From NCBI GenBank assembly GCA_018500075.1, contig JAHBAN010000129.1, forward strand, positions 1 through 13,524: DNA of 13,524 bases, in the 5' to 3' direction. Below, piece by piece: positions 1-6,424 of this stretch. The translations under genes were made by a program, and so were the position numbers. Source of the stretch: Flavobacteriia bacterium (lineage in GTDB: Bacteria > Bacteroidota > Bacteroidia > Flavobacteriales > Flavobacteriaceae). The notes beneath the pieces are model-generated. The model did no database searches, had not been told where the DNA came from, and saw only the letters and a program-made list of their open reading frames with translations. How positions within the stretch are numbered: the stretch's first letter is position 1; each line of letters begins with the position of its first letter.

Positions 1-550
1 GCCCCCAAGCCACGCCAAGCCCGAGCACAAGGCCCAGATAGGGCGCCGCCCCCGCAACAGAGGGCGCACAGCAGGCGGCCAAAGCCGTCACCCCGCGCCA
101 AAGACCAAAACCCGCCCCAAGCGCCAGAAGCGCCTGCACAAGCAACATCAGCACAGGATAAAGCGCCGCAATCACCGGCCCCTTGCGCAAGCGCATCAAC
201 CGCCAGAGCGCGCCCGTCCCGATATAGGCCCAGGCCGTGCGCAGCAGCGCGCCATAGGTTGCCGGGATCGTGTGGCTCATACTGTCGCGCACAATATCAG
301 ACCAGACCAGCGCCTCCACATCGGTCTGAACCTTTTGCCCGCCCATCGTGGCGCTCACGTGCCAGCCATAGGGGCCTTTGGTCGTCTTGGGGCTGAGCGC
401 AATCTCATAGCCCGAAATCGCCGCCTGTGCCGCGCCTTCCTTGCGATAGAGTTCACGGTAGCGGCGCGGATGAATCGGGTCATAGCCGGGGATGTAAAAC
501 ACCCGCCGCCGCCAAACCGTTTGCGCCTTGCTGTCTGCCTGAGTGCTCAT
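1..550 (-). CDS. Conserved hypothetical membrane protein, N-terminal part (runs off the left edge)
   Basis: An open frame reads from ATG at 550 to the window edge, giving the first 183 residues with no stop. A purine-rich AAGGGGA lies just upstream of the start. The N-terminus is soluble and contains FYIPGYDPIHPRRYRELYR at about residues 18-36, then a mixed alpha/beta stretch with LVWSDIVRD near 81-89. A hydrophobic segment follows at about 126-150, and a second begins near 168 and is cut by the edge. The layout is a cytosolic N-terminal domain followed by membrane helices. I associate this N-terminal motif with uncharacterised Rhodobacteraceae proteins, possibly with a hydrolase-like fold further on, but the C-terminus is not visible and I assign no function. 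It starts 58 bp after ccdA ends on the same strand, so the two may be co-transcribed. Confidence 0.75.
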   Translation of the reverse strand, partial: MSTQADSKAQTVWRRRVFYIPGYDPIHPRRYRELYRKEGAAQAAISGYEIALSPKTTKGPYGWHVSATMGGQKVQTDVEALVWSDIVRDSMSHTIPATYGALLRTAWAYIGTGALWRLMRLRKGPVIAALYPVLMLLVQALLALGAGFGLWRGVTALAACCAPSVAGAAPYLGLVLGLGVAWG

Positions 551-608
551 ACCGTCCCCTTTGCCCAAAGCCTACCGCAGGTTTTTGGCAAGAGTAAGGC
601 CAAAGCCT

Positions 609-1358
609 TTAGCCAAGCTTTGCCAGCGCCGGGAAGGTCTCAAGCAGCCAATAAGAGAAGTCCGAAAAGCCCCCGGTCAGCATCAAGAGGCCCACCGTCC
701 AGAGCAACAGCCCCATCACCCGCTCGATCTGCGCCATATGCGCCTTCATCCAGCCCATCACACCGCCAAGCCGCGGCAGATAGAGCGCCACCAGAACAAA
801 CGGAATCCCGAGGCCAATCGCATAGGTCCCGAGCAACACAAGCCCCTTGGAGATACTCGCCTCGCTCGCGGCCAGCGAGAGGATCGCGCCGAGCTGTGGC
901 CCGATACAGGGCGTCCAGCCAAAGGCAAAGGCAAGCCCGAGCACATAGGCCCCAAGCGCGCTGCCGCCCTGATCGCCCACATCCAGCCGCGCCTCGCGGT
1001 CCAGAAGGCCGATCCGGTAAATCCCGATAAAATGCGCCCCGAAGATCATCACAATGATCCCGGCCACGGTGGAAAACAGATCGCTATAAGAGAGCAGAAC
1101 ACGGCCAAGCGCCGAGGCCGCAAACCCCAAGAGCAAAAACACCGTCGACAGCCCCAAAACAAAGAACAGCGCCGGCACAACAGCGCTGCGCGGCCCCTCT
1201 CTGCGGTTGAGATCAGAGACAGAGACCCCCGACATATAGGCCAGATACGGCGGCACAATCGGCAAGACACAGGGGCTGAGAAACGAAACAAGCCCCGCCA
1301 TCAGCGCCACGATCATCGCAGGGAGCAGCCCCGCATCTATGATTTCGATTCCAAACAT
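609..1358 (-). CDS. ccdA: Cytochrome c biogenesis protein CcdA (thiol:disulfide transporter, DsbD-beta type)
   Basis: This 249-residue protein is almost entirely hydrophobic, with about six transmembrane helices, which is the usual size and topology of CcdA. Two hallmark motifs place the redox cysteines: FLSPCVLPIVPPYLAYMSG (C30) near the first helix and FGWTPCIGPQLGAIL (C151) near the fourth. In this family the two membrane cysteines pass reducing equivalents from cytoplasmic thioredoxin to periplasmic thioredoxin-like proteins such as CcmG/ResA, which keep apocytochrome c haem-site cysteines reduced. The start at 1358 begins directly with a short periplasmic leader and helix 1, with no good upstream alternative. 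It diverges from the tusA-like gene across a 93-bp gap and is followed by the membrane protein gene at the left edge. No cytochrome c maturation genes are visible beside it. Family assignment is firm; the electron acceptor is inferred. Confidence 0.93.
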   Translation of the reverse strand: MFGIEIIDAGLLPAMIVALMAGLVSFLSPCVLPIVPPYLAYMSGVSVSDLNRREGPRSAVVPALFFVLGLSTVFLLLGFAASALGRVLLSYSDLFSTVAGIIVMIFGAHFIGIYRIGLLDREARLDVGDQGGSALGAYVLGLAFAFGWTPCIGPQLGAILSLAASEASISKGLVLLGTYAIGLGIPFVLVALYLPRLGGVMGWMKAHMAQIERVMGLLLWTVGLLMLTGGFSDFSYWLLETFPALAKLG

Positions 1359-1451
1359 GAGACAGCCTTACCCCATCGCGCGCGCGCCGTCATTGCCACT
1401 TTCTGTCACAAGTCTGTGGACAGGCTGAAACATTCACAATACCTCTGGCCC

Positions 1452-1673
1452 ATGAGCGATCCTATTGATGCCATCGGCCTTCTCTGCCCCCTGCCCGTCT
1501 TGCGCCTGCGCAAGCGGATGCGCGCTCTTGCTTCGGGCGAGACCATCACGCTCATAGCCGATGACCCGGCCGCCGTGATTGACGTGCCCCATTTCTGCGC
1601 CGAGGCCGGGCATCGCCTGCTTGAGGTCTGGGAACAAAACGGCGCGACGCATTACACCGTCGAAAAAGCCTAA
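1452..1673 (+). CDS. tusA: TusA/SirA-family sulfurtransferase
   Basis: A 73-residue protein starting MSDPIDAIGLLCPLPVLRLR. The N-terminal CPxP motif (C12-P13-L14-P15) is the signature of TusA, whose cysteine carries a persulfide and hands sulfur on, for example to tRNA 2-thiouridine synthesis, molybdenum-cofactor enzymes or other sulfur-transfer partners. Length and compact alpha/beta composition fit the family (about 75-80 residues). The open frame extends far upstream, but that part lies antisense to ccdA and is a shadow; the ATG at 1452 gives the canonical start just before the CPxP region. No strong Shine-Dalgarno sequence is visible, so translation may be weak or nearly leaderless. It stands alone between divergent ccdA and convergent rne, so the specific sulfur acceptor cannot be told from context. 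A second free cysteine, C49, is present. Confidence 0.88.
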   Translation: MSDPIDAIGLLCPLPVLRLRKRMRALASGETITLIADDPAAVIDVPHFCAEAGHRLLEVWEQNGATHYTVEKA

Positions 1674-1733
1674 ACCCCAGCTCCCCCAACGCTCAACACG
1701 CCTGACATCTAACACGCCTGACGCCCAAAACAG

Positions 1734-1756
1734 AAAACCGCGCCCGAAGGCGCGGC
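1734..1756 (-). terminator. Rho-independent terminator of rne (UUCG loop)
   Basis: Read on the minus strand, a perfect 7-bp GC stem (CCGCGCC/GGCGCGG, arms 1749-1755 and 1738-1744) encloses a TTCG tetraloop and is followed by TTTT. It lies 37 bp after the rne stop. The plus-strand side has no good T run, so it mainly serves rne, though it may weakly end the converging tusA transcript. Confidence 0.85.
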
Positions 1757-1792
1757 TCAGTCTTTGTTCTGTCTCAGCTCAGCTCTCGGAGC

Positions 1793-4687
1793 TTAGCCCC
1801 CAAGCGACCACCAGCCGCGCTTTTTGGGCTTGGGCGGCGTGTCGTCCTTGACCTCGGCTTCAGGCTCAGGCTCGGGCTGTGGCGCTGGCTCGGGCGTGGG
1901 CGCAGCAACAGCCTCAACCACAGGCTCAGGTGCCGCCACAGCTTCAACCACAGGCTCAACAACCGCAGGCTCAGCAGCCACAGGCTCCGCAGCCGCAACA
2001 GGTGCCGCCTCCTCTGTCTGGGCCGGCTTTTTCTTGGCACGTGTGCGTGTGGCCTTCGGCTTGGCTGGCGCTTTTTCGGCAGGGTCTTCTGCCGTGGCGG
2101 GATTGGCCTCTGACGCCGTCTCAGGCGTCTCGGTCACATCGCTGGCCACAGCCTCCGCCTTTGGCTTGCGGGCGCGGGACTTGCGGGCAGGCTTCTTGGG
2201 CGCCGCGTCCGCCGCGTCCACAGCCTCCGCATCAGCCGGCGGCGCAACGGCCTCGGTGGGCGCATCCGACGCCACAGGCGCATCGGCCTTCTTCTTGCGC
2301 GAGCGGCTCACGGTCTTCTTCTTTGGCGCGGCCTCAGCCTCGCTCGCCCCAGCCCCGACAGCCTCGGCCTCAGACGCGCCATCTGTCGCCTCCTCAGCCC
2401 CGGCCTCTACAGTGCCAGCCTCTACAGTGCCAGCCTCTACAGTGCCGTTCTCGCCAGCACCGTTTTCTCCATTGGCGTCGCCGCCATTGCCACGGCCCCG
2501 ACGGCGCCGACGCCGACGGCGCTTCTTGGGTTTCTCCTCGCCCGTCGCCTCGGCGCTCTCGTCCCCCGCCTCAACGGCGATCTCTTCAATCTCCTCCGGC
2601 TCTTGGGCGTCGATATCGTCCATCAAAGCCGCCGTCGCCGAAATCGCTGTCGAAGCCACTTCTTTCACAACGCGCGTCGCGGTCTTGAACTTCTCAAGCG
2701 TGAAGTCGGGGCTGATCAGAGCAGGGTCGCCCTCGATCCGCACAGACATCCCATAGCGCGCCTCGATCTGCGCCACGTGCTCACGCTTCTGGTTCATCAG
2801 GAAATTGGCAATCCCCACAGGGCATTTCACCAAAACTTCCCGCGAGCGGCGGCGTGTGCCCTCCTCCTCGATCTGGCGCAAAACGCTCAGCGCAAGGTTG
2901 TCATCCGAGCGGATCAGGCCGGTCCCGTGACAGCTCGCACAGGGCTGCGTGGTCGCCTCGATCATACCGGGGCGCAAGCGCTGGCGGCTCATTTCCATCA
3001 GGCCAAAGCCCGAAATACGCCCAACCTGAATGCGCGCACGGTCTGACTTGAGCCTGTCTTTCATCCGCTTTTCAACAGACGCATTGTTGCGGCGCTCGTC
3101 CATATCAATAAAGTCGATCACGATCAGACCGGCCAGGTCGCGCAGCCGAAGCTGACGGGCCACCTCATCAGCCGCCTCAAGGTTGGTCTTGAGCGCGGTC
3201 TCTTCGATGCTGCCTTCTTTGGTCGCACGACCCGAGTTCACATCGACAGCCACAAGCGCCTCGGTGACACCGATCACGATATAGCCGCCCGATTTGAGCT
3301 GCACCGTCGGGTTGAACATCCCGGCCAGATAGCTTTCGACCTGAAAGCGCGCAAACAGCGGCAGGTTGTCTTCATAGCGCTGCACATTCTTGGAGTGCGA
3401 CGGCATGATCATCTTCATGAAGTCTTTGGCGATCCGGTAGCCGCGCTCGCCTTCGACAAGCACCTCGTCAATCTCGCGGCTGTAAAGGTCGCGGATCGAG
3501 CGCTTGATAAGATCGCCCTCTTCATAGATTTTCGCTGGCGCTGTCGATTTGAGCGTCAGCTCGCGGATCTGTTCCCACAAGCGTTGCAAATATTCGTAGT
3601 CGCGCTTGATCTCGGTCTTGGTGCGCTTGGCCCCGGCGGTGCGCACAATCAGCCCCGCGCCCTTGGGCACTTCGATCTCGGTCGCGATTTCCTTGAGTTT
3701 CTTGCGGTCGGCGGGGTTTGTGATCTTGCGCGAAATGCCGCCGCCACGGGCGGTATTGGGCATCAGAACACAGTAGCGCCCGGCAAGGCTAAGGTAAGTT
3801 GTGAGAGCCGCGCCTTTGTTACCACGCTCCTCCTTGACCACTTGCACCAGCATAATCTGGCGCACTTTGATCACTTCCTGAATCTTGTAACGGCGCGGGC
3901 GCGGCTTGCGCGGCGGGCGAATGTCGTCTTCTTCGTCCTCATCCGCCACAGATTCGATGCTCTCGTCCTTTTCCACGGCGTCTCTCTTGCCACGGCGCGA
4001 GCGCCCCTTGGGAGCGGCCTCTTCGGCGTCAACATCGGCCTCCGCCTCTGTCTCTGCCTCTGCCTCAACGCCAGCGTCCGCCTCGGCCTCGGCCTCGGCC
4101 TCGGCCTCAACACCAGCCTCAGCCTCCTCGGCGTCGGCTTGCTCTGCGCCCGTCTCGCCGTCGGTCTCGCTTGGCTCCTCCACAGGGGTCTCGCCCACAA
4201 GCTCCATGGGCGAAAGCCCCTCGGCTGTGTCCTCGCCTTCGCTCTCGCCAAGGTCGATCGTTTCCATACCCGAGATGTCGCCGTCGACCTCGCGGGTTTC
4301 GATGGCATCCTCAGACTTGGCCCGCGCCGCACGCGAGCGGGAGCGGCCACGCTTGGGCTTGTCCTCATCCTCTTCGTCGCGGGCGCGCTGTGCTTCCACA
4401 TAGGCGCGCTCTTCTTCCATCAGAGCCTCGCGGTCCGCGACAGGGATCTGGTAATAATCCGGGTGAATCTCGTTAAAGGCGAGAAAACCATGGCGGTTTC
4501 CGCCATAATCCACGAAAGCCGCCTGAAGCGACGGCTCGACCCGTGTTACCTTTGCAAGATAGATATTGCCGGCAAGCTGCCGGCGGTTCTCGGTTTCAAA
4601 GTCAAATTCCTCAACTTTGTTTCCATCAACCACAACAACGCGAGTTTCCTCTGCGTGGGTGGCGTCGATAAGCATTTTCTTAGCCAT
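1793..4687 (-). CDS. rne: Ribonuclease E (Rne/Rng family) with acidic S1 insert and long disordered tail
   Basis: This 964-residue endoribonuclease cleaves single-stranded AU-rich RNA in mRNA decay and rRNA/tRNA processing and scaffolds the RNA degradosome. I take the ATG at 4687 (MAKKMLIDATHAEE), which matches the conserved family N-terminus, not the ATG ten codons upstream. The S1 domain begins near residue 35 but is interrupted by a roughly 155-residue acidic Glu/Ala-rich insert (about 105-260). The catalytic DNase I-like domain carries the magnesium ligands D482 and N484 (VDVNSG) and D525 (VIDFIDM). The Zn-link cysteines are C583 and C586 (CASC). The region after about residue 690 is low-complexity, with a run of eight arginines near 723-730, tandem VEAGT repeats and alternating Lys/Arg and Glu/Ala/Pro tracts. 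It ends KKRGWWSLGG; a GWW peptide is the known PNPase contact in Caulobacter RNase E. A terminator follows at 1734-1756. Confidence 0.96.
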   Translation of the reverse strand: MAKKMLIDATHAEETRVVVVDGNKVEEFDFETENRRQLAGNIYLAKVTRVEPSLQAAFVDYGGNRHGFLAFNEIHPDYYQIPVADREALMEEERAYVEAQRARDEEDEDKPKRGRSRSRAARAKSEDAIETREVDGDISGMETIDLGESEGEDTAEGLSPMELVGETPVEEPSETDGETGAEQADAEEAEAGVEAEAEAEAEADAGVEAEAETEAEADVDAEEAAPKGRSRRGKRDAVEKDESIESVADEDEEDDIRPPRKPRPRRYKIQEVIKVRQIMLVQVVKEERGNKGAALTTYLSLAGRYCVLMPNTARGGGISRKITNPADRKKLKEIATEIEVPKGAGLIVRTAGAKRTKTEIKRDYEYLQRLWEQIRELTLKSTAPAKIYEEGDLIKRSIRDLYSREIDEVLVEGERGYRIAKDFMKMIMPSHSKNVQRYEDNLPLFARFQVESYLAGMFNPTVQLKSGGYIVIGVTEALVAVDVNSGRATKEGSIEETALKTNLEAADEVARQLRLRDLAGLIVIDFIDMDERRNNASVEKRMKDRLKSDRARIQVGRISGFGLMEMSRQRLRPGMIEATTQPCASCHGTGLIRSDDNLALSVLRQIEEEGTRRRSREVLVKCPVGIANFLMNQKREHVAQIEARYGMSVRIEGDPALISPDFTLEKFKTATRVVKEVASTAISATAALMDDIDAQEPEEIEEIAVEAGDESAEATGEEKPKKRRRRRRRRGRGNGGDANGENGAGENGTVEAGTVEAGTVEAGAEEATDGASEAEAVGAGASEAEAAPKKKTVSRSRKKKADAPVASDAPTEAVAPPADAEAVDAADAAPKKPARKSRARKPKAEAVASDVTETPETASEANPATAEDPAEKAPAKPKATRTRAKKKPAQTEEAAPVAAAEPVAAEPAVVEPVVEAVAAPEPVVEAVAAPTPEPAPQPEPEPEAEVKDDTPPKPKKRGWWSLGG
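2404..2446. repeat. 15-bp tandem repeat inside rne (nearly 3 copies)
   Basis: The unit CCTCTACAGTGCCAG occurs at 2404-2418 and 2419-2433, with a partial third copy to 2446. It encodes VEAGT repeats in the disordered RNase E tail. The copies are identical, so the expansion is recent or homogenised. The period is a multiple of three and preserves the reading frame. Confidence 0.85.
4081..4108. repeat. Hexanucleotide microsatellite in the RNase E acidic insert
   Basis: Four perfect copies of CCTCGG plus CCTC encode an alternating Glu-Ala tract on the minus strand. The frame-neutral 6-bp unit would allow length changes without breaking rne. Confidence 0.8.
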
Positions 4688-5086
4688 GAAGTCCAGTTGC
4701 ACGCAAAATCCCCGCAACCCTGTCTCAGGGTCACAAGCCTAAATACGTGTCTATTTCGGGCGATGTCAGGCGCGTGTTCAAGAGGGGCGCTTGCGCCCTC
4801 TGCTCTCAAACTCAATACGTTAGCGCGCTTCATCGCGTTTCTTCTCCGACACCTTGCTGCTTGCGCAGGCCAAAGTGCCCATTCATTGGCAGACACAAAG
4901 GCCCGCCGGTCCGTTTGGCCCCGTTTTCGGGCCAATTCATCCTGCTGGGGAGTGCGCAAGGCGCAGCATCCGAAGCAGATAAACTCCTCAGAGCGCGAAA
5001 CTCGCCTCTCTGTCTCTCTACTTAAGGGCAGCAAGGGTTAAAATACAATGGCTAATCGTCGCCAAGGGCGCGCAAAGACAGAAACC
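4688..5086 (-). promoter_or_regulatory. Gene-free stretch: probable long structured 5' leader and promoter region of rne
   Basis: These 399 bp between the end of dctD and the start of rne have no convincing gene on either strand. Three inverted repeats stand out: ACCCTG-TCT-CAGGGT (4717-4731), about 30 nt before the start codon; a GAGGGGCGC/GCGCCCTC pair with one bulge (4782-4800); and TTGGCCCCG-TTTT-CGGGCCAA with one bulge (4915-4935). None is followed by a T run on the rne strand, so they look like leader structures rather than terminators. Long leaders that RNase E itself cleaves for autoregulation are known for enterobacterial rne; the same here is inference. I could not fix a promoter: no -35/-10 pair with good spacing was found. 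Confidence 0.45.
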
Positions 5087-6424
5087 CTAGCCCAAATACT
5101 CCGAGCGTTGCAGCGCATATTTCGCCATCTTCTCGTTCAGCGTGCGCCGTGGCAGGCACAGCTCCTCCATCACAGCCGCAATACTGCCCTTGTGGCGGCC
5201 CATGGTATTTTCAATCAGCATCCGCTCGAAAGCCTCGACATATTCCTTCAGCGGCTTGCCCTCGGTGGTCATCACAGGCTGCATCTCGTCGTGATCAGCC
5301 ATCAACAGCGAGGTGATCGTACCCGCCCCGCGGCGCGACTGAAGCACAGCCCGCTCGGCAATATTGATCAGCTGGCGCACGTTTCCGGGCCAGGGCGCTT
5401 GCAAAAGCTGCGCCGCCTCCTGCGCGCTGACCTTGGGCGCATCACAGCCGTATTCCTCGGCAAACTCGTCTGACAGCCGCGTGAACAGCGTCAGGATATC
5501 TTCGCCGCGCTGGCGCAACGGCGGCACAGTGATGCGCAGCGCCGCCAGACGATAAAACAGATCGGCGCGCAGCGCATCTTCGACAGTGCGGTTCTGCTCC
5601 TGCAAATTGGAGATCGCCACAATCCGCGTTTCCGGCGGGTTGCCCTCCTCATTCATAAAGCTCAACAGCCGCGCCTGAACGGCATCTGGCAGGGTCTCGA
5701 TGTCCTCAAGCACAAGCGTGCCGCCCCGCGCCTCCTCAACCGCCGGCAAGCGGCTGTCCTCGGGCTGCATCGGGCCAAACAGCCGCTTCACCAGCGCCTC
5801 TTCCTCCAGAGCCGAACAGCTCACCAGCACAAATTTCTTTCCCGCCCGCGCGCCCACAGCGTGCAGGGCATGGGCCACAAGCGTCTTGCCCGTGCCCGTC
5901 TCCCCGTCAATCAGAACGTGCCCGTCGGCCTGCCCCAGATCGAGAATATCCTCTTTCAGCCGCGCCATAATCGGGCTGGCCCCGATCAGTTTTTTCATGA
6001 GCTGCCCGCCCTCAGACAGCTCGCGGCGCAGCGCGCGGTTGTCCAGCGTCAGCCGCCGCGCATTGGCGGCTTTCTTGGCCAGCTCGCTCATCCGGTCCGG
6101 ATTGAACGGCTTTTCCAGAAAATCAAACGCCCCCACGCGCATCGCCTCAACAGCCATCGGCACATCGCCATGCCCGGTGATCATAATCACAGGCAAAGCA
6201 CTGTCCGCCCCCATCAGCTTTTTGAGAAACTGCATCCCGTCCATACCCGGCATCTTTATGTCAGAGATCACAATCCCCGGATAATCCGCGCCCAGCTCGC
6301 GGAGCGCCTCTTCGGCGCTCGAAAAGGTCTGGGTGTCATAGCCCGAAAGCGCAAGCCACTGGCTGATTGACTGGCGCATATCCTGCTCGTCGTCCACAAT
6401 CGCAATCTTCATAGCCTTGGCCAT
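5087..6424 (-). CDS. dctD: DctD-like NtrC-family response regulator lacking the GAFTGA loop
   Basis: A 445-residue protein with three domains. The receiver (about 5-120) has acidic D11/D12, phospho-acceptor D55 (SDIKMPG) and K105. The AAA+ domain (about 145-365) has Walker A GETGTGKT at 174-181, a Walker B-like LVLEDIE around 237-243 with Glu-Asp where Asp-Glu is usual, ADLFYRL near 287-293 and PWPGNVRQL at 344-352. The C-terminal Fis-type helix-turn-helix lies at about 405-440. The segment after RLFG (215-217) should carry GAFTGA for sigma54 contact but reads PMQPEDSRLPAVEEARGG, about five residues shorter. It is paired with dctB just upstream: the expected dctB stop is 17 bp before this start, and GAGAGACGA precedes the ATG. 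In the family such pairs control C4-dicarboxylate uptake; no transporter lies in the window, so the target is inferred. The second ATG at 6412 is an alternative start. Confidence 0.88.
   Translation of the reverse strand: MAKAMKIAIVDDEQDMRQSISQWLALSGYDTQTFSSAEEALRELGADYPGIVISDIKMPGMDGMQFLKKLMGADSALPVIMITGHGDVPMAVEAMRVGAFDFLEKPFNPDRMSELAKKAANARRLTLDNRALRRELSEGGQLMKKLIGASPIMARLKEDILDLGQADGHVLIDGETGTGKTLVAHALHAVGARAGKKFVLVSCSALEEEALVKRLFGPMQPEDSRLPAVEEARGGTLVLEDIETLPDAVQARLLSFMNEEGNPPETRIVAISNLQEQNRTVEDALRADLFYRLAALRITVPPLRQRGEDILTLFTRLSDEFAEEYGCDAPKVSAQEAAQLLQAPWPGNVRQLINIAERAVLQSRRGAGTITSLLMADHDEMQPVMTTEGKPLKEYVEAFERMLIENTMGRHKGSIAAVMEELCLPRRTLNEKMAKYALQRSEYLG

Noticed and set aside
596..609. 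Small hairpin AAGGC-CAAA-GCCTT at the end of ccdA
   Set aside because: Five base pairs and no proper T run; too weak to call a terminator.
543..1451. Long plus-strand open frame upstream of and in frame with the tusA-like gene
   Set aside because: It lies antisense to ccdA, has a low-complexity Arg/His/Gln-rich translation and no family features. Only the last 73 codons are a gene.
2200..2470. Clustered repeats that could suggest a CRISPR array
   Set aside because: The repeats are short, contiguous and in frame within the RNase E tail, without unique spacers.
4688..4717. rne start ten codons upstream at 4717
   Set aside because: The extra residues do not resemble the family N-terminus and the ATG lies within a hairpin arm; MAKKMLIDA at 4687 is the conserved start.
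3395..5041. 548-codon plus-strand open frame
   Set aside because: Mostly antisense to rne, whose catalytic motifs are certain. It is a by-product of GC-rich third positions.
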